From Pomacea canaliculata (lineage: Eukaryota > Mollusca > Gastropoda > Architaenioglossa > Ampullariidae): a DNA stretch of 64,000 bases. This document shows, piece after piece, positions 13,601-24,220 of this stretch (its first letter is position 1; the number at the start of each line of letters is the position of its first letter). Both the position numbers and the translations under genes were made by a program. The stretch lies in contig NC_037600.1 in assembly GCF_003073045.1 (NCBI RefSeq), positions 15,268,352-15,332,351 on the forward strand, written 5' to 3'. The notes beneath the pieces were generated by a model, which saw only the letters and a list, made by a program, of their open reading frames with translations, ran no database searches and was not told the origin of the DNA.

Positions 13601-15151
13601 TTGTGAGCTACAAATTCGTCACAACATTTGTATAAAGAAATATCTATGTTGGCTATCATGACATGGACTTTTATATACCGTAAATAGTTTTAAAGAGGCT
13701 GTTGAAGTCGTTTGTCTCTTGGTCTTCATAAAGCACTTGAATATTCAGGTCCGGGCCATGTTTGCTTCTCAGATGACCTGCAACGTGAGATCCAATAATC
13801 CACTAAAATTTCAAAAAGCTTTACTCTTAAGACAAAGCTATCATGATCAATGTTTCGTTAGTTCTTTTTTGTTGTTGCTATTTTTACATTTATTAAATTG
13901 TTGGTAACAATGCAGGAACATTTTGTTGTTATTTTGTCTGTTAAAAAATAGCATTAGAAATGCTAAGCTGAGTGTGATGTTATGTGTTAGAGCTGAAACG
14001 AAATACCGTGTAATTCTTAAAATATAATTCACACACTTACTGATAATTTTGTGAATCAGTTGTACAGACGCAAACCCGTCACAGGTTCCGTAGTCACCGA
14101 TGGTGAACACTCCGTTTGGTGAGGGAACGGGCACAGTGTCTGGAAGATAAGTTTATCTTATACCTTTTACATTTTCTCTCTTACTTTCTGTCTCTTTTTT
14201 TCTCTTGCAGGACTTGCTGCAAGTGATGCCGGTATAAAAAAAAACATACATAAGACCACATCCTCATCAGGTATTTACAGGGTCTTAAAGGTCACAACCT
14301 ATTGTGCTTTGCCGTTTTGGTTTTATTTACCTAAAGTATACGTGAAGTTTTGGAGAAGTCTGTCCAATTTTTTCTATTTTATTTCTGCCCTTGTATGTCA
14401 ATATGGTAGCACTTGGATTATCAAAAGGAGTCATCAAAATTTATGTCTTTAGGAATATCATAGTTACTTCCTGTGGGATAAATAATATTTTAGTTTTTTT
14501 AAAATACTGATTTGTTTTACAGTTGTCTTTTAGTGTTGTTGACATGTACACATTATAAATTTTTTGGCCTGTTTCATTTGAATATTTCATTCGAAAAAAG
14601 AATGTGTGTATCCCGACTACCATAACTAACAGAAAAACAAATCCTAGTCCAACAGAACTCGTTGATATTAAAAATGACATATATGACAATTATAGCAGTG
14701 TCCCATTGATGATTGTCATCAAATCACGAAAGTTTCGCTGATTATCATCTCATAAATTTCAAAACTTATGATGGCTGCTTCACACTGAGATGACCTCTGT
14801 GGCTTGTTTACAAGGACACACGTACACCTATATATATTTACATTCTTACCTTTAACATGTCTTACCTATCTGGGAAAGTATAAAGTCATCCCAGTTGTTA
14901 ATGATTGCTCTGCCAGTCTCACCCCAGGACTTGCCATAGTAACCAGATCCTGGCTGCCAGAAATATTCCCACGCATATTTTTTAGCGAGAGATACAGACG
15001 ATGATATTTTCCGAAATATCTCGGGTTTTGTAATGGCGCCATCCCTCGTTTTGTCGAGCACCGTGGGCAGTAGACTTGTAAATGTAGTTACTTTGTAAAA
15101 GGCAGGTCCGAAAACTCTGTTTTTACAAGAAAGCAACCTTAGCGACTGCAT
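10662..15151 (-). CDS. S3: SABATH-type SAM-dependent methyltransferase (intact)
   Basis: Eight exons on the minus strand: 14866-15151, 14041-14139, 13679-13777, 13390-13531, 12699-12820, 11757-11929, 11197-11377 and 10662-10891 (TAA at 10662-10664), 1332 nt, 443 residues. The N-terminal SAM-site region reads FWQPGSGYYGKSWGETG, unlike the RYSDNS type of S2 and S4. Then come GVFTIGDYGTCDGFAS, HLRSKHGPDLNIQVL...NDFNSLF, ACGTEFYKQCVPENTCDVII, FLLHRAAELKPGG, the longest exon 6 after those of S5 and S6, EEFQACTLRVA, and DRVYFADLITRG. Intron 2 has a GT donor, unlike the other copies, but intron 6 has a GC donor (minus strand, 11756-11755). The ~60 residues ahead of the SAM motif are basic at the start (MQSLRLLSCKNRVFGPAFYK), suggesting organelle targeting. 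Closest copy is S1. Start chosen as the first Met of the open frame; it is not checked by a sister copy because S1 lacks this exon. Confidence 0.88.
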
Positions 15152-15927
15152 GGCAGGTTACTGAGCTAGAAACTGAAATCTAATGGAATAATATTTGCTT
15201 CTGATAAATTACACCAAGCATCCCCAGGATGTTTACCGTTTACGGAATAAATGTATCGCCAGGGGGGGCCTCTCAGGTATAATGTCCGTCTCGTGGTGTG
15301 TCCCTAAGTGCATCTACATTAATCGGAGCACGAAAATTTGTTTTTCTTCCTTTTTTTAATAGTTTATTTAGCATAAGTTGTCAATACTTTTCAAGTGTGG
15401 AAAGGCACTTTAGCCGCCTGTGACCACAGGTCCTATTGCACAGGTGAAGTTGACCTACGACAGGTTCACTTGGAGGGTTCAATTATTATCGAAGCGACAG
15501 TCTTTTGTGATTGAAACCTTGTTCCTGGAGAACACTACACTACACTACACTACACTACACTACACTACACTACACTACACTACACTACACTACACTACAC
15601 TACACTACATGTTTTTTTCTGCGTTTCCACAGGATCACAATGGGGATGTAGCTTCAAGTAAAGGTGGTGGTTTAGTCTGTTGTATACTACCCTAAGACGG
15701 CAGATTATCAATATTCTTTTCGATATCTGCTCGATTGTAAGTTATGCTTGGTGCATGTGCAATATTCATTTAAATTTTCTTTCCTGTGTTCTCGGACGTA
15801 AAAGCTGTTCACACAAACAAATTGGCCGTGCCTGCACAGAATCTTGATTCTCGCTAGCTTATATATTTTTTTCTTTTACCCCAGCATATTTGTCTGTATA
15901 TGAGGAATCCACAATACATCCACAATA
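15152..15927. other. 5' flank of S3
   Basis: Upstream DNA of S3 with the pentanucleotide array described separately. No further exon-like frame or motif is visible. The S3 promoter must lie here, but I cannot point to a convincing core element. Confidence 0.4.
15532..15609. repeat. (CTACA)n pentanucleotide array upstream of S3
   Basis: About 15 perfect tandem copies of ACTAC/CTACA, 380-460 bp upstream of the S3 start codon. It is a simple microsatellite with no spacers. Confidence 0.97.
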
Positions 15928-15935
15928 CCCTATAC

Positions 15936-16558
15936 CAGTGATGCCCAACCTTTTTCGGCCTGCGGGCCATATCCATTTCGACTAGCCGTGTCGCGGGCCA
16001 CTTCACCGCAAAAATACAAAAAAGAAAAAAACATAGAACAGATACCATTTTTATTAGAAGCAAGTTGTACTTACCATTAATTATATAGTAATTAGTGGGA
16101 TATTTGAAGTTGTCTTGTTAAAATAAAAGTTAGAAATTGTCTGAAAATACATTTTAATCGAGGTACCCTAAGGCGATCCGTCCTGTTTTCCACAGGAAAC
16201 AAACGCTGTTTCGGTATTGCTTCCTTATTAGAACCCCATTGTTTTATACCTTGCTAGAAAGCCAGGTTAAATCTCTTTAACGACTGATTCAAATATTAAT
16301 CAATCAAAAGATCACTACTTCCCTGTGGAATGCGGCGTCCCTCGTTCTCAAACACTGGTTTCCTCCCAAGACGAAAATCTAGAATGAAATCCATCGCAAG
16401 ATTGAGAGACGCCCCTACGTAGGGATAAATACTTCTTCTTCCCTTTTTTTTTCTTAGGTTTTCTTTATTACTAATTTGCCGATTTCCTGTACTGTAGGCA
16501 GAAGCTTCGAGGGCCGGACGGCACCGTGTCGCGGGCCGGATATGGTTGGGCATCCCTG
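15936..16558. mobile_element. hAT-type non-autonomous element, copy 2 (complete)
   Basis: A 623-bp element without coding capacity. The left end reads CAGTGATGCCCAACC and the right end, on the opposite strand, CAGGGATGCCCAACC, so the inverted ends share 14 of 15 bases; both are followed by GC-rich text (CGGCC...GCGGGCC). It is flanked by 8-bp target repeats CCCTATAC (15928-15935) and CCCTATGC (16559-16566), one mismatch apart. An 8-bp duplication and CAG termini are characteristic of the hAT superfamily. The mismatch suggests an old insertion. The copy at 700-1180 belongs to the same family. Confidence 0.85.
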
Positions 16559-16692
16559 CCCTATGCCAATGAACAACCTGCACTATTAATTTCAACTTGT
16601 ATCAGCTGCAATTGTTTTTGCCATATTTTACTTGCTTCAGTTATGTACTTTGTAAAATAATAATATTATATATATATAACATCACATTATAG

Positions 16693-16996
16693 CGGCCCGG
16701 TGGCGCAACGGTTAGCGCCTGTCACCAATTCAGTGAAGGTTGGCTGCCCTGAGTTCATTTCTCGTCTCGGGCATGCAGTTCATTCTCTGCACGTGGCATC
16801 TGTTTACAGGGCTGGCTGCCCTTCGCCAAGGACGGTCCCAAGCCCGGCTGAAAAAGGAGGAGGGTTGGGCGTGGGGCCAGCACCCCCACCCCGTAAAACA
16901 AATCCTTGCTACCAAAACATCGACAACAGTTAAGACTGTCGTCGATGGCCTATGCCCCAGGAGGGGCGAAGGGCCTAAAAAACAAAACAAAAAAAC
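16693..16996 (+). mobile_element. tRNA-derived SINE, copy 1
   Basis: About 300 bp. The head resembles a tRNA gene with an internal Pol III promoter: box A-like TGGCGCAACGG at 16701-16711 and box B-like GAGTTCATTTC near 16751. A GC-rich body follows, then a tail (16938-16974) that matches the 3' end of the RTE-like LINE at 40091-40127 at 36 of 37 positions, then an A-rich terminus. A second copy lies reversed at the window end. The shared 3' tail implies mobilisation by that LINE's machinery. Confidence 0.88.
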
Positions 16997-17189
16997 ATCA
17001 TATTATGATCTTCATTTCTTAGTCTCAGTTTCCCCTCTACTCTCTTTTCTTTGACATCTGTGAAAAAAGTCATATTTTTCATGCATGAGTGGAATAATCA
17101 AATGTCTCTGTTGCCGAGCCTCACATCAGGTCATGTTAACCTCAACTTGTTGTCTAGTCAAATGCATGTTAATCGTCTCTAAAAATATC

Positions 17190-17640
17190 TTTTAAAAAGG
17201 GGTATCGCTCTGCTGCTAACGAAAAGGTAGATCAGACTGTCCTTAGACAACTCTGACTGAACTCCACCTACACCGACGAGTCGTCAACACATTTTAAGGT
17301 CGTCTTTCAGTTGTCGTAGTGTTCACAATAGAAACTGTAATGACTTTCCACGAGTTGTCACTCAGAGCAAATACATCTAAACTCTGTGTAGACAGGGAAT
17401 AAGAGAGCAGGGAGAGTGAGAGAATGTCGACATAGTCTGAAAATGTATCCATCATCAAAACATTTCCTTTTGAAATAGACTTACTATGGTGACATTTTGG
17501 GAAGAACAGAACAGTGACCAAGTCTGTGATGATATTGTTTTATCGCCCATTGTTAAGATTTTCATAAAAAAAGGTATGGGGTTGATAGCTGCTGGTGTTT
17601 TGTAATTATCTACCCAGTCTTATAGAGAAAGATATGTTTA
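17190..17640 (+). pseudogene. Orphan SABATH 5' region and exon 1 relic
   Basis: Decayed copy of the S2/S4 5' region. It starts with the block GGTATCGCTCTGCTGCTAAC also seen upstream of S2 and S4. At about 17380-17570 it aligns with S2/S4 exon 1 (GAGAGCAGGGAG, GAGAATGTCGACA, AACAGTGACCAA, GTTTTATCGC). Similarity continues into the start of intron 1 (TAAGATTTTCAT). The start codon region is not conserved, the donor reads GTTAAG, and no other exon follows. It lies in the S3-S4 spacer in the same orientation as S4, so it is a remnant of an older or failed copy. Confidence 0.7.
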
Positions 17641-17989
17641 ATTACAAAAAAGCTTAAAAGAGACAATGCAAATGCACTTGCCATTCCACTCCCCATTACA
17701 TGAGTATTTTTAAAATTTCACAATTCATAAGCCATGAACAAACTACAACAAGCGTCATGCTATGGTATTTAAGACAATAAGCAGGCTGATAAAGGTGCAA
17801 AATTAAGAGTTGAAGTCAGACAGGATTAAAACAACGTCAGCATAGCAGAGATAAAGACCATCATCAAGGCTTTTCACAGACCATCCTAACTCCCATACAG
17901 CTACCATTACCTGTCCGGATCAAATCAGGTAATCTTTCTCCTCAGGACAGGGAAGAACAGACCCAGGCACCACCTTTACTTTAATCTAC

Positions 17990-20900
17990 AATCTTCAATT
18001 TCCCACTACTCGCACTCACTGGATACACACGTCCCCACACGTGTTCTTTCAATCATAAATCACATAGATTTATCGTGGGCAACGAAAATTTTTATAGAAC
18101 TCAACATTAAAGGGATACTAAAGGGAAAATTAAACTGCTTAGAAACTCGTAAATAGTAGGATCAATTTGAATCTCGTCTATTTTCATGTCTGTTCATGTG
18201 AAAAAAGTTGAAGGTCTGTAGTAGAATGTTGCGTTTAAGAAGAGAAATTACACGGACTCTTTCGTCTGCTTCGACGAACTCTCGTTCTCGGTCACGTGAC
18301 CTTATGACGTTTCAGTAGGATTGTTTACATGTGAGACCGAACCATGCCTGCACCCGATTGCCACGAAAAAATGGGAAAAGATTCGACATTGTCATCATTT
18401 TCCGAAAGACAGATCGAGCCTTACAAAAAGAGTGTGTCATACAATAACAAGGCTCGATGCCACACGTTTGGGAGCCCAGAGAGGTCGAGGTGTTGTGCAA
18501 GCATTTTGTTGACGATCAGTGCTTTACTAGCCGGACTCGAAATGTCCGAACAGTTAGATTTGGCCTTCAAGGCACAGCTTCTGCCAGATGCAATTCCGAC
18601 CATTTTTCAACACAATGAAATTTCTCGAAAAAGAATGAAGGATCTATCTGACAGACGAGTTTCACTTGCCAAACGACTACACCATAAACAGGTAAGTGTC
18701 AGTGCTATGTACTGTTACTGTGTTTACAAAATGCACTTTTCATTATTGGTAGATAGCATTACAATATACATATATCAAAGACTGTATATATCTATAAAAC
18801 AATAAACGTGTTATGTGGTACTTATAATAAGCGGGTTTCAATAGGTAAAAATTCATAGTACATGCATAATAAATGAAAAATGTCAGCATCAAACTGAAAG
18901 TGTAAAAGAAATGATTGTTGAAATCCTGTCACTTGTTACATTATTTTTTTAAAAATCATTGTTTGCTTTTATAAAATGAAATATTTTTAAATTCATATTT
19001 TTGAAAAGACAGCCTATTTGTTTATGAAATCTAAAAACAATGAAATTCATGTGAAAGGTATTTCCTACATAATGAGCTTATCAACAATAGTAGTGAAATC
19101 TATGTGCAGTACACTGCGGAAGTTAGAATTGATATTTCAACATTTGAAAATTAGAGTAATATTAATGATTGTGTTTTATGTTGGATACTGTAAAGAATTA
19201 AAAATAATAATAGCTTGATCACATGGTATAATCATACATGTTTTATTATTGTTTTAATGTTTTGTGGAATGATTACTTTATAAAACTTTAATGTTCAGAC
19301 TATAACAAGTCAGTCACAACAAACAGTTCAACTGTGCTTAAATAAAGAGGTCCAGACCCAGATCTCAGCTCCAATCCTGAAAGGTAATGGCCACTTTTTA
19401 GTTCTTTTCTCTATTACACATCTCTTTTATCTAAAATTGGCATGAATTCCACAAACTGTGCCAGATATTTTCTTCTTATAAGGATATTCAAGGCCAAAAA
19501 TATGTGCAGTTTTAAACACTTAGATAAAAAAATAATTTTATATGGCTTTGTAAAATTTTTATGTGGATAAATTTTTTTCATAATGAAATGAAAAAGAAGG
19601 AAATTGTGTCTATAAATGTCTGCTAGGTGTGATCCTGATATTGATATGGGGAGTCAGAAAATGAAAATGACACCTCAGAGTGGAATAATTCAGCAGTCGA
19701 GGAGCACCAGTAAACAAAATTTATATTGCAGTTACTAACAAACAGTCAGTACTTGATAGTTTATATCAGAAACATGCTAGCACAAGAATTTAAGCTGATA
19801 TTTAGCTATAAAAATGATTTATGGTTTTAACTATGATTTTAGTCTCGATATTTGTCTCTAGGAATTCTCAGAAAGATGAACTGGGCACAAATCCCTTCCT
19901 GGAAAGAAAATTTATCATTCACGAAAAGAAGTTGGAGGAGCTGCTGAGTGTCTGCAGGCAGTGTAGCAACCCCTCTATCACAACTATAGATAAGTGTCAC
20001 ATAGAAGTCAAATTTATAACCATATGCCAAGACAGCTCCTGTGGCCATCATTACTCCTGGACATCACAGCCACACTCTTTTAGGCTTCCTAAATGTTCAA
20101 CCTTTGACAAGTACACAAACACACATGTGTCTCAAATTGTCCACTTGGTTTATTGGAATCCATAACTGTGCAAGAATTAAGAAAATTATGACAAAATACA
20201 TTGTTGAAACTGTTTTAAATGCTTACAGAGCAATCAAATGAAAAATTCACATGCAGTGGAACTTGAGGAAATAAAAAGATTAAGCCACATGTCTGTATAT
20301 TATGTGAAAGAAAGAAATCAGTTCTCACACAGTTTTCCTTGCATTGTTATTAGTTTGTAAGAAAATAAAGAATGAAAGGTAAATTCAGCACCAAGTATTT
20401 CAGAAATGATGTTTGTAAAATAAAAATGCCAGATGCATGCAAGATTTGTTTTGGACATAAAGATAAAATGTGTCCCATACCTGAGTTTGAACAAATAAAA
20501 GAAATTAATGTTAACAAAGGGAAGATTTTATTTTACAATTCATGTCAGATACATGATGCATCTGATATGAAGTGTGTCCAATAACTGGATTTGGATAAAT
20601 GTAACAATTTTCATGATGTATAGGGAACATTTTCTTGACAATTCACTTTTAAACTTTTACTCTACATTTTTTTATGCTTCAACATTTGTTGTGGCCATTC
20701 CTGACAATGCTCACAAATGCACCAGTCTGAAACTGTGATAAATGAATCTATGTAAATACACATTTAAACAACAAACATATAAGTTAAAAGCACAGGCATA
20801 ATAACATATAAAGCAAACGTCTCTGCTTGAATTCTATCCATCGTTGTTATAAAGTAAGTCATTAGTGTAATTATTCAAACTATATCCCCAAAAAAAGGCT

Positions 20901-22255
20901 GCAAATAGTATTATATTAAAGTCTGTTTAAAATATTTAAATACAGATATTTCAAACTATTAATTTTTTAAACTATCCTTAGGAAAGTTCACTTAAAACCC
21001 AAATTATCATATACAATGTGAATATTCCGGTGTGTGTGAGGAAATAATTAGCATACCAAATGTAATTTTATTTTTTAAATACACTACGAAGTGAATTCGT
21101 CAACAACAATGCCCAGTGTAAAGAGTTTGAGTGCATTATGTTTATTTAAAGTGCTTGAAGGTAAAGCGTGCGTTCACTTTCTGTTCCCGTGCACACAGTA
21201 TGACTTACTATAGTCCTACCAGAGATCTGTCCCTACAGATCTCTGGTCCTACGTACCTGCTTTGTGCTTCGACTGCTGCAACATTTTCCTCGTCCTCCGA
21301 GGATGTGCAGTCGATTGTGAGCTGATGCAAGTGGTTCAAATTGGTAAAATTGAACATTATTCATGGCCATCTCGATAGTTAATGACTTTGGAGATCACAA
21401 ATCCAACTAAGAGACACCACCGATCACTATCCTAGCAATGACCACAGACACTTCCTGTCGTTTGTGACGTCACAAAAGACTCGTCTGCTTGACTCATCTC
21501 GGGAAGCTATCGTAGCTACTCGGCGGAAGGACACAAGGGTCGATTTCACTGGATTTTTTCGATTTTTATAAACATCGGCAACCGAAATAGTGCTAATAAG
21601 TGGTAATTAAGTGAGAAACGAATCCTTTATTTCTCCTGTATCGCTCTCGTGCTCTGTAATTCTAACTAAATCTATTTTTGAAACGTTTGACTGTCGCCAC
21701 AGCCTTATCACTACCCTTTAGTATCCCTTTAAACACACACACGTTACTGTGAACTATATATACAGTCTGGATGTCTTTCACGCCGCGGCCTTTAAATCAA
21801 ATTTGACGATTGTTTTTCGAATAGTTCGCTAAAGTCCTAGTTACTCACACCGCACTGCCTGAAGTTATCGTCTGAGAAACCAAAGATAAAACGTCCTGGT
21901 AAATTCCTCCCTTTCCCTGGTCCAGAAATTAAAAGTGCAGTCTTGGCAACACTTGACCGATGTCCACGAACAAAACTCTTAGGGGAACTTCTCACACGTT
22001 CCGGTTCTTAAAAGTGCTGACTCGGCAGACACCTAGCAGACGACCACGAATATATTCTCTGGGATCAGCACACAGGATGCAAAGCGAACACTCCACACAT
22101 TCAGTCCGCCTCTCGTCACTTCTCCCAGCCGTCTGCTCTCTTCCAAAAAAATTTCACTCTCGTACAATCTAAAATTTCGTCATAATATGACGTCGGGTTC
22201 TGACGCGAAACCACGACGCAGCAAACACACACATACTGGTAAGGGCAATAATCCC
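17990..22255. repeat. ~0.64-kb unclassified repeat, copy 1, split by Kolobok-like element
   Basis: The segments 17990-18110 and 21733-22255 together match one continuous block at 62825-63468. Shared text includes CACTACTCGCACTCACT, CACGCCGCGGCCT, TTACTCACACCGCACTGCCT, CCCTTTCCCTGGTCCAGAA and TACTGGTAAGGGCAATAATC. There is no coding frame, and no clear terminal repeats that would name its family. The 3.6-kb insert at 18111-21728 arrived later. The copies differ by scattered substitutions and short indels, so the repeat is not young. Confidence 0.8.
18107..21732 (+). mobile_element. Kolobok-like DNA transposon (TTAA sites, THAP traces)
   Basis: The element lies between TTAA duplicates at 18107-18110 and 21729-21732. 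Its ends carry perfect 15-bp inverted repeats, AGGGATACTAAAGGG at 18111-18125 and its reverse complement at 21714-21728. Near the left end the plus strand carries the C-terminal part of a THAP zinc finger, WEPREVEVLCKHFVDDQCF (18469-18525), with HHFPKDRSSL upstream in another frame. At 19870-20090 a frame reads HEKKLEELLSVCRQC...CHIEVKFITICQD...WTSQP, the cysteine/tryptophan pattern seen in Kolobok-type transposases. TTAA targets plus a THAP domain point to Kolobok rather than piggyBac, which lacks THAP. The frames are interrupted and no complete transposase is visible, so this copy looks non-autonomous. Confidence 0.75.
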
Positions 22256-23990
22256 TGCCTACCTATTGCTAGCCACCTATTCCTAGCAATATCCAAACGT
22301 ATTGGCAAGTCATCAAGATATCGAAGGGGTTCCCTGGCGATAACTTTATCCCATTAGCGGTAAATATAGCGGGGATCGTGCTTGATGTAGTGTAGGGCCA
22401 TTAACCCGCTGTCCAGTAATTCGCGAATTCGCAAAATGGTTGGATCCTAATTTTTTGACACTATGGATCGAATGGAGGTATACATAGCCTCCCAAACATT
22501 CGAGACAGGTGTTGACAGCTGTCATTTTGAATGTCCATGATTGACATGCTATGCAATATTGAGGATTAAATATTTAAATTCTGCTTAATATCTTCAATAT
22601 CGCGATCGTGAGATTACGACACTACTTTCAAAATGGCGATTCGCGGATCAACACGTAAGAAACAATTCTGATAAAAACCCCCACACTTTTTCATTATTTA
22701 TTGTAATTTATCCATTGTCAAAAAATATTTAAGCCACGGACCACCCAGAGGTTAAGCAGTTTGGACCCCAATCACCGCGGCTTAATAGCCCTACGCTGTA
22801 ATTTACCAGAAACAAACAATAACTGTTTGTTGATTTTAAAAAATAAAATAGACCAAAATGAAGGTGCAAGCTTGCTCAATATGTCTTGTTGCCTTATGTC
22901 AATTTTAACTACACTGAACAGATGCAATTAAATGGAATATACGATAAGTCAGTAAAGTTCTTCATCCAAAAATATCTGAAAGTTATTTTGATAATTGTAT
23001 GGAAACTCATCTCGCGATTTACTGTGTATAGGCCCAACTTTCGCAGGTAGAAATATCGTTACATCAACACAACTCTTATGACAGCAACACGCTAACAGTC
23101 ATTGTAATCTGAGATTCCTGGAGATACATGATGTCAGACTGACCTGTATTGCACGAAAAGCTTTCTGTGACAGCTCGACACAGGGAGGTAATCAAAGTTT
23201 CACGTTGTGTCGGAGAAGTGGGGGGGGGGGGAGGGGTGTGCGAACTGAAAGCATTGATGTAGATCTTTGTCTATTCATGTACAACGAGTTTTTAAACAAT
23301 AAGAATATTTAATCAATACACTTCTCGAGTAATTTAATGAATGACACGATTCTTAATAACTAAATTTGGTTTTATAGGCACATCTTCGGCTGTGTGAAAA
23401 TTGTCTAATCCTTAAAGTCGCAAACTAAAAGCATGTACAAGAAAGAGGAGAGTAAGTTAAAAATAAATGAGCAAACAATAAGATCCGTACTTTTATATGC
23501 ATTCTTCTTCAAAGCGCCTTTAACAAGTCTTGGCTCTCAATGGACTGACATTTTTATCTGAACTGCTGTATCATGAATGAGGGCCGCTCGCCATTTGTCT
23601 TGCTCCTTCGATAGACCGGTCCACAGAAGCGAAAAAAAAACAACCTTACATTGAAAGATTTGACACTTCCACAGTTGCATTCTACTCTGCAGCAGTATAA
23701 ACCACCTAAATGGTGGCGAAAAGGGCTATACAAATTTACTTTATTATTATTAAAGTATTTGCACAGTTCTGCGTTCACTTTCCTCCAGGTGTCCGTAGGG
23801 TTAATCATAAATATATACGATTTATTAATTTAAAAAGTAACTTTGTTCCCACATAGGAAGGAAAATGCGATTTAGTAAGGATTTAGTAAGGAAAGAAAAA
23901 GAATTGGGTGGGTAAAATAAAGGAATGTCTCTTTTGCTTAGATCATGTTTACTGCAAATGCAATGTGTTGTCTAGTCAGATGTTCTTTAG
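22256..23990. other. Spacer upstream of S4, no gene recognised
   Basis: AT-rich DNA with a G-run at about 23220-23232. Open frames are short and without family features. Similarity to the S2 5' flank starts only near 23930. Confidence 0.45.
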
Positions 23991-23997
23991 TCGACTC

Positions 23998-24005
23998 TAT
24001 AAATA
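23998..24005 (+). promoter_or_regulatory. TATA-like box upstream of S4
   Basis: TATAAATA about 216 bp before the S4 start codon, inside the 5' region shared by S4, S2 and the 17.2-kb relic (the relic has CTAAAAATATC at the equivalent place). Position and conservation make it a candidate core promoter; no transcription start is visible. Confidence 0.3.
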
Positions 24006-24220
24006 TCTTGTTAACATTATGTTGACGCTTATACTCTTTCGCAACCTGACAGAATAATACAGTCATGAAGCAGGTATCGCAGCGCTGCTAGCAAAAGGGA
24101 AGAAATCATCTTTACACAAGGTTTACTAAAATCGCTCTGAACTTAGCGGCGGCCTATCAACTACACTGACAACAACCGTTACCAGAACCAGAGACATTTC
24201 TTTACCAGCACCTTGCAAGA

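Noticed and set aside
15532-15609. Array considered as a CRISPR-like repeat
   Set aside because: Five-base units without spacers in a eukaryotic intron-rich region; a plain microsatellite.
16693-16765. tRNA gene
   Set aside because: Only the A and B boxes are tRNA-like; no cloverleaf with anticodon can be drawn and it continues into a SINE body with a second copy elsewhere.
18344-18805. 153-residue open frame as a host gene
   Set aside because: It lies inside the TTAA-bounded transposon and runs across THAP remnants in other frames.
17990-22255. The 0.64-kb repeat as a solo LTR
   Set aside because: No TG...CA ends, target duplication or internal retroelement sequence could be seen, so I left it unclassified.
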